Shown here piece by piece: positions 8,488 to 17,318 of a DNA stretch of 34,209 nt. This stretch comes from CAZETJ01 sp964514575 (GTDB taxonomy: Bacteria; Patescibacteriota; Saccharimonadia; Saccharimonadales; UBA10212), in the NCBI GenBank assembly GCA_964514575.1, contig CAZETJ010000007.1, positions 1 to 34,209 on the forward strand, read 5' to 3'. Within the stretch, counting starts at the first letter, position 1; each line of letters starts with the position of its first letter. The notes beneath the pieces were generated by a model. The model had not been told where the DNA came from. It worked only from the letters and a program-made list of their open reading frames with translations, and did not search any database. The translations under genes were made by a program, and so were the position numbers.

Positions 8488-9603
8488 CTAACCGTGATAA
8501 ATGTATTTGTAAGAGGAGGTGGATACGTCTTTATAATCAACCTTGCCCCACCCACCATATGCGTAAGCAGAGTTACCTATGTTCGCAATGTTGTTATACC
8601 CGAAAGAGTTCATCTCTGAAATGGTTACGGTTCCATCGCTGTTAACAGCCTCCACGTATGCCACATGGCCGTCAAATGTATTGTCTGTTTGCGCAATAGC
8701 CCCAACTATAGGAGTACCGCTTACGATCCAGCCGGGTGTCAAGCGGGCATAGTCGTCCCACGTCCAAGCGTTGCCCCAGTTGGTCGGCACGGCAATCTTG
8801 TTAGCCACATACCAAGTGCAATAGCCGAAGTCATAGCCGTTGCCACCATAGCTGGCGGCATAAAAACTGGAGAAAGCGACCGACAGAGCAACCGAACCGT
8901 TGGGAATTAGGATTTGCTCGCCTGGAGTCAGACCGTTAACCTCGGCGTCGTTGTAAACAATTATCTGGTTCTGATCGGCCTGGAAACGCGTAGCTAAAGA
9001 TGCTGGCGTGTCGCCATTTTTGACGGTATAAACAATGCCGTTGACAGGCGGAATGACCAATTTAGTGCCCGCCGTCAGCGAATCGCCGTAAATGTTATTC
9101 GACCAACGGATACTGCTAGGCGTAACCCCATACTTAACGCTCAGATTGGTTACAGTATCGCCGGCGACAGTCGTGTAACGGATAATGTCGGCCTTGGATT
9201 TTTCGGCGGTTGCCACAATCTGCGGCTTGGCCAAAATCGTTGAGTCATTCGGCGGTACGGATAAAAGCAGGCTGTCCGAGTCAGCCTGGTTGCGTATAGC
9301 AGTCAGCTCTGGCAAGTTGGCCATCTGAGCAGCCGTCAGAGCTATTTGAGAGGACGACAACTGATCAACTGGGCCAGACGTCGAGCCAGCCGCGGTAGTC
9401 GCACTATTAAGAGTATTCGCCCGGACAGTCTGGCTGGCCGAACGGTTGCTCATAACAAAAACAGCCACCGCGATCAGCAGTAGAATGTTGCCGCCAATTA
9501 TGCTGCGACGAATCAGCTGCCGCTTGGTGCGCTTATCTAGCTTGCGCGGTGTGATTGGCAGCTTGGCCATCATATCCGATGAAGTCGTTTTGATTGTCTT
9601 CAA
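8488..9603 (-). CDS. LysM-CHAP peptidoglycan hydrolase, membrane anchored
   Basis: A 371-residue envelope protein. An N-terminal basic stretch precedes one transmembrane helix (IIGGNILLLIAVAVFVMS, about residues 35-52). After a Ser/Thr-rich linker come two LysM repeats (YTTVAGDTVTNLSVKYGVTP and YTVKNGDTPASLATRFQADQ, each ending in an I-P-P or I-P-N motif), then a C-terminal CHAP domain. CHAP shows the catalytic Cys in GYCTWYVANK and the His in GHVAYVEAV. CHAP enzymes cut peptidoglycan amide or peptide bonds; LysM binds GlcNAc chains. The longest frame starts at TTG (9601-9603); an ATG at codon 11 is the alternative. A TATAAT box at 9682-9687 may give it a leader of about 70 bases. Context with mltG and the FtsA-like gene suggests a role in division or cell-surface remodelling. 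Confidence 0.9.
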   Translation of the reverse strand: MKTIKTTSSDMMAKLPITPRKLDKRTKRQLIRRSIIGGNILLLIAVAVFVMSNRSASQTVRANTLNSATTAAGSTSGPVDQLSSSQIALTAAQMANLPELTAIRNQADSDSLLLSVPPNDSTILAKPQIVATAEKSKADIIRYTTVAGDTVTNLSVKYGVTPSSIRWSNNIYGDSLTAGTKLVIPPVNGIVYTVKNGDTPASLATRFQADQNQIIVYNDAEVNGLTPGEQILIPNGSVALSVAFSSFYAASYGGNGYDFGYCTWYVANKIAVPTNWGNAWTWDDYARLTPGWIVSGTPIVGAIAQTDNTFDGHVAYVEAVNSDGTVTISEMNSFGYNNIANIGNSAYAYGGWGKVDYKDVSTSSYKYIYHG

Positions 9604-9681
9604 AATATATTTCTTAAGCTTTTATACTTCTGCGGCGACGCTGGCACTTAACAGATGGCAGTCCCTCAAAAGTACCCCCTC

Positions 9682-9687
9682 ATTATA
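9682..9687 (-). promoter_or_regulatory. -10 box before the LysM-CHAP gene
   Basis: TATAAT on the minus strand inside the 105-base gap between mltG and the hydrolase gene. It would give a leader of about 70 bases; no known riboswitch was recognised in that leader. Confidence 0.4.
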
Positions 9688-9708
9688 CCAAATTCGACCG
9701 TTTTTAGC

Positions 9709-10761
9709 CTATTGGCAAGTGTTGGGGCAGTGTTGCTTAGCCTGGGCGTCGTGATCGGCCTGCGTGGTCGAAAAGTATACAACGTGCGTCTGTTCGTCGG
9801 CCACAAAGTAGAGATAGTCTGTGTTTGAGGGATGAGCTACTGCATGAAGCGCGTACTGGGGCATGTTGCCAATGGGACCCGGCGGCAATCCGGGCTGCAG
9901 GTAGGTGTTATACGCAGAATCTATGTTGGTGGTACGCTGCACGCCAGCCAGATCCGCGGCATAGTTAGCGGTGACATTCGACTGTAGAGCTGTATCCTGT
10001 GCCATACGTGATAAAAATACCTGCGCGATGGTTGACTCATAGGTTGAGTCATCACTCTCTTGGTAAACGATTGAGGCAAGCGTTATCCCTTGGTAAACGC
10101 TCAATCCGTGGTTGGAAAAACCGTTTTTAATATCCGCAGTTAGTTTGGATGCCATCTCGTCAAGCGACTCTTTGACGATATAGCTGGCGGGGGTGTCTGA
10201 AGATTTTTGGAATGAATCCGGATATAAAAGTCCCTCCAGACTGGCGCCCGAGGGTAGGTACGATAAAGCCGGATCGCCCACATAGGTTGACGGGTCAAAG
10301 GCTGTAGCTATATCCGCGCTGCTATAACCGCTGGCGGCAAAGGTTTTCTTAATTTCATCAATTCGCTTGCCCGGCAAAATGGTCAGCAAATTGCGCGCCA
10401 CATCCCCGCTGACCATTTTCTGGACGATTTGCTGGACATTCATTGACGGGCTCAACTTATAAGTACCGGCCTGCAGCTTGTCATTAAGCTCATTGGTTCG
10501 CACATAATTCTTAAAGGCACTGGCACTGCGGATCAGGTTGTCTTGCTGGAGGCCTTTGGCAATTTGATCAACGCTGGTTCCGGAAGGCACGGTATAATAC
10601 TGGGTTATCGTCGAGCTAGAAACTGGCTTTAGGTTGTTTGTATAGACAACACGAACCACGCCGACGCCAATGACCAGAAGGACGATTGTAACCGCCAACA
10701 CCGCCACCCAGCTATAACCGTGGCGATTATACTTTTTGTTGAGCCAGTACTTCTTAGCCAT
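9709..10761 (-). CDS. mltG: Endolytic murein transglycosylase
   Basis: A 350-residue MltG (YceG-like) enzyme that cuts nascent glycan strands near the membrane and helps set chain length. One N-terminal transmembrane helix (SWVAVLAVTIVLLVIGVGVV, about residues 17-36) is followed by a LysM-like subdomain (YTVPSGTSVDQIAKGLQQ) and the catalytic domain. The catalytic Glu is in LASIVYQES near residue 230, and the typical YNTYLQPGLPPGPIGNMP and YLYFVADEQTHVVYFSTTQADH motifs are present. It starts 3 bases after ruvX ends and is clearly in the same operon. Pairing of ruvX with mltG is seen in many bacteria. Confidence 0.95.
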   Translation of the reverse strand: MAKKYWLNKKYNRHGYSWVAVLAVTIVLLVIGVGVVRVVYTNNLKPVSSSTITQYYTVPSGTSVDQIAKGLQQDNLIRSASAFKNYVRTNELNDKLQAGTYKLSPSMNVQQIVQKMVSGDVARNLLTILPGKRIDEIKKTFAASGYSSADIATAFDPSTYVGDPALSYLPSGASLEGLLYPDSFQKSSDTPASYIVKESLDEMASKLTADIKNGFSNHGLSVYQGITLASIVYQESDDSTYESTIAQVFLSRMAQDTALQSNVTANYAADLAGVQRTTNIDSAYNTYLQPGLPPGPIGNMPQYALHAVAHPSNTDYLYFVADEQTHVVYFSTTQADHDAQAKQHCPNTCQ

Positions 10762-10764
10762 AAG

Positions 10765-11181
10765 CTACCAAACTACCCGTTCTGTCTCCGGCGTGTCAAG
10801 AAAATCTTGCAAGATAGCCGCTGCCGCACGGGCATCGACGCCAACCGTTTCCTTTCCCGACGGTGCTTCGGCTTGAGCATTAACGGAGGTGAGGGCTTCG
10901 TCCTGAGCGTAAAAAGGCAATTTTATCTTCAGCCTAGTCTGCTCCACCCAGCCCCTGACCCACTGCGTCTGCTTAGTATCTTCACCTGAAAGATTACGCG
11001 GCTGGCCAACGACCACGCCGGCCGCTTTCAGCTCGCTGGCTAGTTCAGATATTTCGTCAATGGCGTCTTTGGTATCAACGGTCTTGAGCGGCTGAGCCAG
11101 CCGCGCCGCGCTGGACCCACGAGCCAGTCCGGTCCTGACCGTTCCGACGTCCACTCCGATGAACTCTTCAACCTCGGCCAT
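10765..11181 (-). CDS. ruvX: RuvX/YqgF-type pre-16S rRNA nuclease
   Basis: A 138-residue RNase H-fold nuclease of the YqgF family, involved in 16S rRNA 5'-end maturation. Motifs are GVDVGTVRTGLA near the N-terminus (first catalytic Asp), VVVGQPRNLSGEDT, DEALTS and the C-terminal DARAAAAILQDFL. The length matches the family. Its ATG overlaps the stop of the upstream gene as TAATG, so translation is probably coupled. Confidence 0.92.
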   Translation of the reverse strand: MAEVEEFIGVDVGTVRTGLARGSSAARLAQPLKTVDTKDAIDEISELASELKAAGVVVGQPRNLSGEDTKQTQWVRGWVEQTRLKIKLPFYAQDEALTSVNAQAEAPSGKETVGVDARAAAAILQDFLDTPETERVVW

Positions 11182-12902
11182 TATTGATTGACGTGCTGAA
11201 CTTTTACAATTATCTTACTGGTTTTATTAGGCGCCTTGGAAACCCAGAATGGACTTAGTTTTACGCTGACGTCTTTAACGCCTGGTATGTTGCTAATAGA
11301 GGCCGTGATATCCGCGGTTTTCTGCCCCTTGGCTTGTTTTTGGATAGAGGCGGTATCTAAAATTGGCACTGCTGAGGTATTGATGACGATACTCAGGGTC
11401 GCATTAGTCGGTGAAGACTGGTTACTGACGGTGATAGACGCGTCTTTCAGGATATCGGAAGCATCTACTTTTTGCTTAGTCTTATCTATCTGCGAAACCA
11501 ATGCGTCACTTATGGCCTTAACCAGGACGTCCCTCTTAACTGCTAGGACGCTATAAGTAACTTTTGCGTTCACGACCGTTGAGCTAGCCGGTTGGCCGAC
11601 GGCTGGATTGGCCGTAATCGTCGGGTCACCAGCTTTCATCGTCGAGACAAAAACGTAATATCCCTGGCTGGCTAGTTGGTTCTCGAAGCTTTGGGTAAAA
11701 GTGCTGGCCGTTGATCCGGAGATGATTTTTTGCGTCACTCCGTCAACGTCCGACTGGCTGACAATAGTCTGGATATTGTCTGTACCGCCAGTCATTTTGG
11801 AACCGTTTCCTGTAATCGTTGAGTACCCTGATACAGCATAGGTGGTCGCATCTTGGTTATACTTACTCCCAGCGACCTGGGACACAACGTTAACACTGCT
11901 GCTCGGCACATCGCTCTTACAAGTACTACCATTAAAATGGCTCGGGGAAACTGTGGTGGACGTTTGGGTTATGTATGTCAGGCCGCCAGTGCTAACCCCT
12001 GTACCGGCCGGTACGACGTGGTCGGTGCCAGAGAGCGTATCGCTCTGATTACAGTTATAAAAGACCATGGTGCCACTAGCTTTTGTGCCGTTGTTTTGCT
12101 GGCCAGTGGCATTAGTCTGCTGCTGGCCGGTTTGGTCGGAAGTTTTAGAAAACGATGGGACAATTTCCTTGCTTTCGTCTAAAGTCGTAGCCGCACCAGA
12201 AGTGGTCATATTTAGGTTGGCCGAAACCGGCTGACTGGTAGTCTGGATAGAAATGGTGGCTTTAGGTAAGACGGACAGTGCCAAAATTATAAAGACGATC
12301 AGCGCGATACCACCGGCTATGGACAGGATTAGCCATAAGCGGAAGCGGTCAAAATTGGGGACTTTAAGGCGCCTGTCGCGTTTCACTTTAGGAATTTTTT
12401 CGGTAGCCTTAGCGGCGGCCACTTCGCCTTCATTATCACCGAGCTCAATCGTCTCAGGGTGCTCGATCTCGTGAGCCTCAGCCAGAGCGCCGATCGAGCT
12501 ATCGTAATCAATTTTGTTGGGTAGGTCTTCCACGTCGACGACTTCTTCATCTTTACCGGCTACCCCAGCCTTGGGTACAGCATCTTTATTGGGCGCCGGA
12601 GGCACGGCTGGATTGGAATTAAGGCTGGAGGCAACATGCAGGCCGGCCGCCCCAGCCAGCGGTAATAGCGCTAACTCGCCGGTTATCAGCACCACGTTCT
12701 TGCTAGCTTTGTCAGCACTGCGCTTGAGCAAACGCATATTCACGATGCTCTGCAGAGCTGAAGCTCGCTTGGGCAGAACCAGCGCGACGACTTTTTCTTT
12801 GGCATTATCTACCTTATCAATTATCGAAGTTATATCGTCTTCGACATCGATGTAGACCGTTTCTTTGCCTAGCTTAGCCGGCTTTTTGGCTTCGTCTGTC
12901 AT
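11181..12902 (-). CDS. Baseplate J-like envelope protein
   Basis: A 573-residue protein. The N-terminal cytoplasmic domain (residues 10-110) has VYIDVEDDITSIIDKVDNAK, a VALVLPKRASALQSIVNMRLL stretch and VVLITGELALLPLAGAAGLH, an arrangement I associate with Patescibacteria proteins. After a charged linker comes one transmembrane helix (LWLILSIAGGIALIVFIILALSVLP, about residues 190-215), then an extracellular region starting PKATISIQTTSQPVSANL and continuing with Ser/Thr/Asn-rich beta-strand sequence similar to baseplate J/gp47-like proteins. It has a short ATGA overlap with the FtsA-like gene upstream and a TAATG overlap with ruvX downstream. Probably a surface or wall-associated structural protein; exact function is unknown. 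Confidence 0.75.
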   Translation of the reverse strand: MTDEAKKPAKLGKETVYIDVEDDITSIIDKVDNAKEKVVALVLPKRASALQSIVNMRLLKRSADKASKNVVLITGELALLPLAGAAGLHVASSLNSNPAVPPAPNKDAVPKAGVAGKDEEVVDVEDLPNKIDYDSSIGALAEAHEIEHPETIELGDNEGEVAAAKATEKIPKVKRDRRLKVPNFDRFRLWLILSIAGGIALIVFIILALSVLPKATISIQTTSQPVSANLNMTTSGAATTLDESKEIVPSFSKTSDQTGQQQTNATGQQNNGTKASGTMVFYNCNQSDTLSGTDHVVPAGTGVSTGGLTYITQTSTTVSPSHFNGSTCKSDVPSSSVNVVSQVAGSKYNQDATTYAVSGYSTITGNGSKMTGGTDNIQTIVSQSDVDGVTQKIISGSTASTFTQSFENQLASQGYYVFVSTMKAGDPTITANPAVGQPASSTVVNAKVTYSVLAVKRDVLVKAISDALVSQIDKTKQKVDASDILKDASITVSNQSSPTNATLSIVINTSAVPILDTASIQKQAKGQKTADITASISNIPGVKDVSVKLSPFWVSKAPNKTSKIIVKVQHVNQ

Positions 12903-14209
12903 ACTCTTAGTATTTTATTAAATCTTTCCTTAAGACTCACGTTATCGTCACTGCCACCGGAGTTAACAGTGTCCATCCCGACGCGCAGCAAACCCATGGC
13001 CGTGACAAATGTGTGGTCGGTAATGTCGGCTGTGGTGTCAGTAATGCCGACAACTTCCGACGGCTGGATATGCTGAACTATCGGTTTTTTGGTGAACGGC
13101 AGGCTTTTGTACCAATCTGATTCCTCTAGTTTCTGCATTAGCATCTCTAGACTCGAGCCGCCGCCGCAGAGCAGTAGACGATTGGGCAGATGATCTAATT
13201 TATTAAATTCCGCCAAGGCCAGTTCCACGCCGCTGGTCCAGACATTCAATGTTTTGGCCAAAGCTGTCTCAATCTTTTCGCGCTGTGGTTCGACTTTGCC
13301 CTCGGACAAACCTAGTTTAAGGCTCTCTGCTTTTACGAAATCAACGTCTAACTCCCGCTCAACAGCATGAGTGAAGGCTCGGCCGCCTATACCGAACATT
13401 TTAGTGCCTTCCACGCCGCCCTCGTTCACTACAGCTATATCCGTTGTGCCGCCGCCGACATCCATCAAAACAGCGCTTAAACTACCATTCGGGTCATCGC
13501 CAACCACACTGCGAGCCACGGCAAACGGTTCGGCAGCCACAGCTAAGAGTTCTAGATCTAGCTCGGCCGCCGTACGCTCCAGGGCACCGATGTGGATCAT
13601 TGGGGCGAAGGCGGTATACATCTCAACCTGGACATCGCGCCCCTGAAAACCAACAGGGTTTGTAACCTTATAGCCGTCGATATCTATTCTGACTAGCGCG
13701 CTGTTAACCAGACGGACTTGGACATCTTTACCGCCAAGCTCCCAGGCTAAGTCACGCCGAGCTTTAGCCTCAGCTCGCTGCTGCACTAGCTCGATGATAT
13801 GTTCCATCTCGTCAACATCGATCTCTTTAGAAGAGTTTTTGCGAGTAAATCGCACTACGGAAGTCGTGCCTTTAACTAGTTCGCCAGCAATACCAATAAT
13901 AGCTCTGCGGGCGCTTACTCCAGCCTGTTGTTCAGCGATAGCCAAAGCTTTGTCACAATTAGCGGTCACCGCCGCAATATCGGCTATAGCGCCGGCCTGC
14001 ATGTCCGCCAAACCCTGATGAGCCCGACCAACACCAATAATCTGTACTTCGTTGCCGACCACGCGTCCAACTAACGCTTTAACAAACTCCGTGCCGATAT
14101 CTAGCGCCACCAGGTACTCACCGGCGCTTTGGATACGCTTAGGCGCGGTTTGTGTAGCTTTTGGCAGTTTGTCTTTGAGCGATTTTAACCGCTTGGCTTT
14201 CTCAAGCAT
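12899..14209 (-). CDS. FtsA/PilM-like actin-fold ATPase
   Basis: A 436-residue protein of the FtsA/PilM/actin superfamily. Phosphate 1 is YLVALDIGTEFVKALVG near residue 33, an SHS2-type insertion follows (about residues 110-220), phosphate 2 is AVLMDVGGGTTDIAVVNEGG near 250, then GIGGRAFTHAVERELDVDF and the adenosine motif NRLLLCGGGSSLEMLMQKL near 350. FtsA tethers FtsZ to the membrane; PilM is its type IV pilus counterpart. No FtsZ or pilN/pilO genes are nearby, and the downstream baseplate-J-like membrane protein could be its partner. The C-terminus lacks a clear FtsA amphipathic membrane helix, so either assignment is open. Its promoter lies 10 bases upstream. Confidence 0.85.
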   Translation of the reverse strand: MLEKAKRLKSLKDKLPKATQTAPKRIQSAGEYLVALDIGTEFVKALVGRVVGNEVQIIGVGRAHQGLADMQAGAIADIAAVTANCDKALAIAEQQAGVSARRAIIGIAGELVKGTTSVVRFTRKNSSKEIDVDEMEHIIELVQQRAEAKARRDLAWELGGKDVQVRLVNSALVRIDIDGYKVTNPVGFQGRDVQVEMYTAFAPMIHIGALERTAAELDLELLAVAAEPFAVARSVVGDDPNGSLSAVLMDVGGGTTDIAVVNEGGVEGTKMFGIGGRAFTHAVERELDVDFVKAESLKLGLSEGKVEPQREKIETALAKTLNVWTSGVELALAEFNKLDHLPNRLLLCGGGSSLEMLMQKLEESDWYKSLPFTKKPIVQHIQPSEVVGITDTTADITDHTFVTAMGLLRVGMDTVNSGGSDDNVSLKERFNKILRV

Positions 14210-14219
14210 CTCAAGGTGA

Positions 14220-14228
14220 ATTATAACA
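14220..14228 (-). promoter_or_regulatory. Extended -10 promoter of the FtsA-like gene
   Basis: TGTTATAAT on the minus strand, 10 bases before the ATG at 14209. The TG dinucleotide one base before TATAAT is the extended -10 signature, and no good -35 is seen. A start 7 bases downstream would leave a leader of about 3 bases. Confidence 0.6.
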
Positions 14229-14246
14229 TAAACACCTTAGGCGAGC

Positions 14247-14281
14247 CGCTTGCAACCGTTGACAATTGTAAGCAAAAGCGG
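14247..14281. other. Hairpin and plus-strand promoter-like sequence
   Basis: In the 95-base gap between the PKD gene and the FtsA-like gene, CCGCTT-GC pairs with GC-AA-AAGCGG (one 2-base bulge). On the plus strand the same stretch reads TTGACA (14259-14264), 17 bases, then TATAAC (14282-14287), nearly a consensus promoter aimed antisense into the PKD gene. Confidence 0.4.
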
Positions 14282-14304
14282 TATAACAACGAAGGTCTTA
14301 TTTT

Positions 14305-15345
14305 TTATCTATAGGCATGGCGGCGCTGGACTCGGCGTATCAATCGGCGGTATTCTTCCCTCTCGCCTAGCCAGAAACTGGTAACCATCAGAACAAGCAC
14401 TAGATAGGCAGGCCATTCTACCCATAGCCATTTTCTGATCTGGGTAATCAAAGGTGGGCTAAGTGAGCTATTGGCGATCGCTACTAAGCTCGCTTGGTGC
14501 GAGCCCCTGTCACTGACGACCGTTAGTAATTGGAATACGGCAGTCTGGCCAACACTATCAGTCGCGTTAACGCTAATCACGAAGCCAGTGTTCGAAGAGG
14601 CTTTTTTGTAGACATGGCTTATCGGTAGTACTCCCGGATTAAGTAGGTCGTAGTTCGATGAGGACCCATCTCCCCAATTAATCACGAAGCTGTATGGCGG
14701 CGTACCACCAGCTACGGTTATATCCCAGTTGCCCTTTTGGCCGACTAGGAAGCCGAAGTACTGGAAGTTAGTTGTTAGTAGCGGAGATTGGCCCGCAGAA
14801 GGCGAGACGTCGTAACTTATATAGATCGGCTGGGATAGCGGACCCTCGTCCTCTGTGATATTGAAAACCCGAGCCGTAATTTTATTTAGTCCAGGCACAA
14901 GGTCTATCTCGATGCTGAATGTTGGATCGCCAATACAGGGCGCAACACCTCTAAGGTCTTCGTTGACGTAGATTTTGATATGGCTATCTTTAGGACAGTC
15001 GCCAGCTAAAGTAATCGTTTTATCGTCCGAATGGATAGCCGTTTGCGGCGTAGTTGCCGACTGCGAAGCCGTTGGGTGATCGTCCCTATCATTGTGATTC
15101 GCGGACGTATGAACAGGAATGGCTATTTGGATAACGGCCGGGGTCGGCGGCAAAGGCGCGGGGACTCTAGCGGTAACGCTGTAGCTCAAGGCTAGGGCCT
15201 GGATGGTAGTTGTCACCAGCAGAACGCCAACGCATAGCAGCATAAAAAAAGTGGCTGGATGCAACAACAATCTCTGATGAATTTTGCGCCCTGCCCGGAC
15301 TTTAAGCCTAGCTCGATATCGGGCATTTTGTGTTTTACGCTTCAT
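14305..15345 (-). CDS. PKD-domain membrane protein
   Basis: A 346-residue envelope protein with two predicted membrane helices: near the N-terminus (FFMLLCVGVLLVTTTIQALAL, about residues 33-53) and near the C-terminus (WPAYLVLVLMVTSFWLG, about 313-329). Both ends are basic, consistent with cytoplasmic termini and an external loop of about 250 residues. The loop holds an Ig-like region with two cysteines (GDCPKDSHIKI and APCIGDP) and a PKD domain with the diagnostic INWGDGSSSNYD near residue 222 and a HVYKK strand. PKD domains are adhesion or surface-scaffold folds, so a role in host-cell or wall contact is plausible but not shown. Confidence 0.82.
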   Translation of the reverse strand: MKRKTQNARYRARLKVRAGRKIHQRLLLHPATFFMLLCVGVLLVTTTIQALALSYSVTARVPAPLPPTPAVIQIAIPVHTSANHNDRDDHPTASQSATTPQTAIHSDDKTITLAGDCPKDSHIKIYVNEDLRGVAPCIGDPTFSIEIDLVPGLNKITARVFNITEDEGPLSQPIYISYDVSPSAGQSPLLTTNFQYFGFLVGQKGNWDITVAGGTPPYSFVINWGDGSSSNYDLLNPGVLPISHVYKKASSNTGFVISVNATDSVGQTAVFQLLTVVSDRGSHQASLVAIANSSLSPPLITQIRKWLWVEWPAYLVLVLMVTSFWLGEREEYRRLIRRVQRRHAYR

Positions 15346-15403
15346 TTTGATCTTATCTTAAGACAAGCCTATCGTACCACTGTTAGAACAAAACTTAAAC
15401 GGT

Positions 15404-17254
15404 TTAGCTTAGGGCGGCTTTGATGCGGCGGACGCCGGCGCTTGAGCTCTCTTCTTTGACGATTTTGAATTTCTTGCCGCCTTCGCCGATTTGGCCTGTG
15501 TGTTCTACGTGGGGGCCGCCGCAGATTTCTCGGCTAAAAGGCTTTGCTGGATCACCGATTGTATAAACTTTGACTTTGTCACCGTACTTATCGCCAAAAG
15601 CACCGGAAGCTCCTTTTTTAAAGGCCTCGGTTGTTGGTTCTTCTTGCCATGTCACCGGCAAATCTTCGGCAATTTTTTCGTTGACGATTTTTTCGACTTC
15701 GGCAATTTGCTCGGGTGTCATTTTTTCTGGGTGACTAAAGTCGAACCGAGTACGCTCAGCCGTGATATTGCTGCCGCGCTGAACAACGTGGTCGCCCAAA
15801 ACATTTTTTAGCGCCTGATACATCAAGTGGGTGGCAGTGTGATATTTAACGACTTGGTCGCTGGTATCGGCCAGCCCGCCTTTGAACATTCCGGCACTGG
15901 CTGTTTGACTCCGTTGTCGCTGCTCTTCCATAAAGTGATCGAAAATTGGTTGCCAGTCATCTGCCACCGTGATGCCACCTCTTTTGTGGGCTTCTTCAAG
16001 CGAGAGTTCTGAGGGGAAGCCATATGTATCATAAAGCTTGAATATGTCCGCTCCATCCAAAAGTTTTTCCTGCTTATTGTTGGATAGCGAACCGACTGGG
16101 CGAAGCATAAGTTTGTCAAAAACCTGCAAGCCTTTCCGAAGGGTTTGGCGGAATAGTTTTTCTTCGCGGGCAAAAGTTTCCAGGACTTCTTTTTCGGCTT
16201 TGGCAACTTCTGGAAAGTCTGGCTTGTATAAATCGATAATTATCGGCGCGACTTTTTCGCATAAATCTTGTTCGATGCCTAGGTCAAACGCGTAGCGGAC
16301 AGCTCGACGTAGCAGTCGACGCAGGACGTAACCCTGGGCTTTATTGCTCGGAGCTACGCCGTCCACCGCCAAGAACAGCCCGGCTCGCAAGTGATCGGCA
16401 ATTACTCGCATACTTTGCTGGTTTTGGGCATAGGTTTTGCCGCTTAATTTTTCCAGACCATCAATAATCGGCTTGATCAGGCTGATTTGGAAGATATCTG
16501 GATCGTCATTTACGGCTGCAGCTAAGCGCTCTAGGCCGCCGCCAAAATCGACGTTCGGTTTTGGCAAAGGCTCGAACTTATCGCCAACTTTTTTGTAAGT
16601 CATGAAGACCGAATTGCCAATTTCACCAAAGCGGCCGCAGTCACAGTTGGGGTGACATTTGTCTCCGTATTTCTTGTTGTGTTCGACTTGCGTGAACTCA
16701 TAAAAGACTTCGCTATCGGGACCACCCGGCTCGCCCTCGCGCATGTGCTCTGGCGCGCCTTCACGGCTCCACCAGTTGTGCTCAGCTCCGTAAAAGATAA
16801 TCCGCTCTTTTGGAACGCCTAGTTTTTGCCAGATTTCAGCGGACTCGGCGTCCTTTGGCACGCCGGTCTTTTCATCGCCCTCAAAGCAAGTAACCCAGAG
16901 TTTGTCCTTGGGCAGTTTTAGCTCTTTGGTCAAAAACTCCCAAAACCAAGGCAGTTGTTCGGCTTTAAAATAATCACCCAGACTCCAGTTGCCGAGCATC
17001 TCGAAGAAGGTCGTGTGACGGTTATCACCAACCTCGTCCATATCCTCAGCCCGGAAACAAGTCTGGCTATCCGCCAGCCGATTGCCATCCGGATGCTTTT
17101 GGCCTAGCAAATACGGGACCAGCGGCTGCATGCCGCTACCGGTAAATAGTGTGGTCGGGTCATCCTGCGGCACTAAGCTAGCCCGCGGCAAAATTTTGTG
17201 GTCCTTGGCTTCGAAAAACGCCAAATACTTTTTTCTGATTTCCTGAGAGGTCAT
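15404..17254 (-). CDS. alaS: Alanyl-tRNA synthetase, C-terminally reduced
   Basis: Charges tRNA-Ala. At 616 residues it is much shorter than the E. coli enzyme (876). The class II core is present: motif 1 region with FTGSGMQPLVPYLLG, motif 2 CFRAEDMDEVGDNRHTTFFEMLGNWSLGDYFK, and motif 3 PNVDFGGGLERLAA. The editing domain keeps its zinc ligands HTATH (near 475) and CGGPH (near 585). The protein stops right after the editing domain (AGVRRIKAALS), so the dimerising C-Ala/DHHA1 region is absent, as in other reduced AlaRS proteins. An extended -10 box places the transcription start at or next to the ATG. Confidence 0.97.
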   Translation of the reverse strand: MTSQEIRKKYLAFFEAKDHKILPRASLVPQDDPTTLFTGSGMQPLVPYLLGQKHPDGNRLADSQTCFRAEDMDEVGDNRHTTFFEMLGNWSLGDYFKAEQLPWFWEFLTKELKLPKDKLWVTCFEGDEKTGVPKDAESAEIWQKLGVPKERIIFYGAEHNWWSREGAPEHMREGEPGGPDSEVFYEFTQVEHNKKYGDKCHPNCDCGRFGEIGNSVFMTYKKVGDKFEPLPKPNVDFGGGLERLAAAVNDDPDIFQISLIKPIIDGLEKLSGKTYAQNQQSMRVIADHLRAGLFLAVDGVAPSNKAQGYVLRRLLRRAVRYAFDLGIEQDLCEKVAPIIIDLYKPDFPEVAKAEKEVLETFAREEKLFRQTLRKGLQVFDKLMLRPVGSLSNNKQEKLLDGADIFKLYDTYGFPSELSLEEAHKRGGITVADDWQPIFDHFMEEQRQRSQTASAGMFKGGLADTSDQVVKYHTATHLMYQALKNVLGDHVVQRGSNITAERTRFDFSHPEKMTPEQIAEVEKIVNEKIAEDLPVTWQEEPTTEAFKKGASGAFGDKYGDKVKVYTIGDPAKPFSREICGGPHVEHTGQIGEGGKKFKIVKEESSSAGVRRIKAALS

Positions 17255-17261
17255 TAAGCTA

Positions 17262-17270
17262 ATTGTAACA
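17262..17270 (-). promoter_or_regulatory. Extended -10 promoter of alaS
   Basis: TGTTACAAT on the minus strand, exactly 7 bases before the alaS ATG, which predicts a leaderless mRNA. No Shine-Dalgarno sequence is present. Confidence 0.65.
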
Positions 17271-17318
17271 GATGTATGCCTTGTAAAATATCCTGAAATA
17301 TTCTAAGGTATAGTGATT

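Noticed and set aside
9604..9708. Possible riboswitch before the LysM-CHAP gene
   Set aside because: Cell-wall hydrolases are often under c-di-AMP riboswitches, but the leader of about 70 bases is too short and shows none of the expected conserved blocks.
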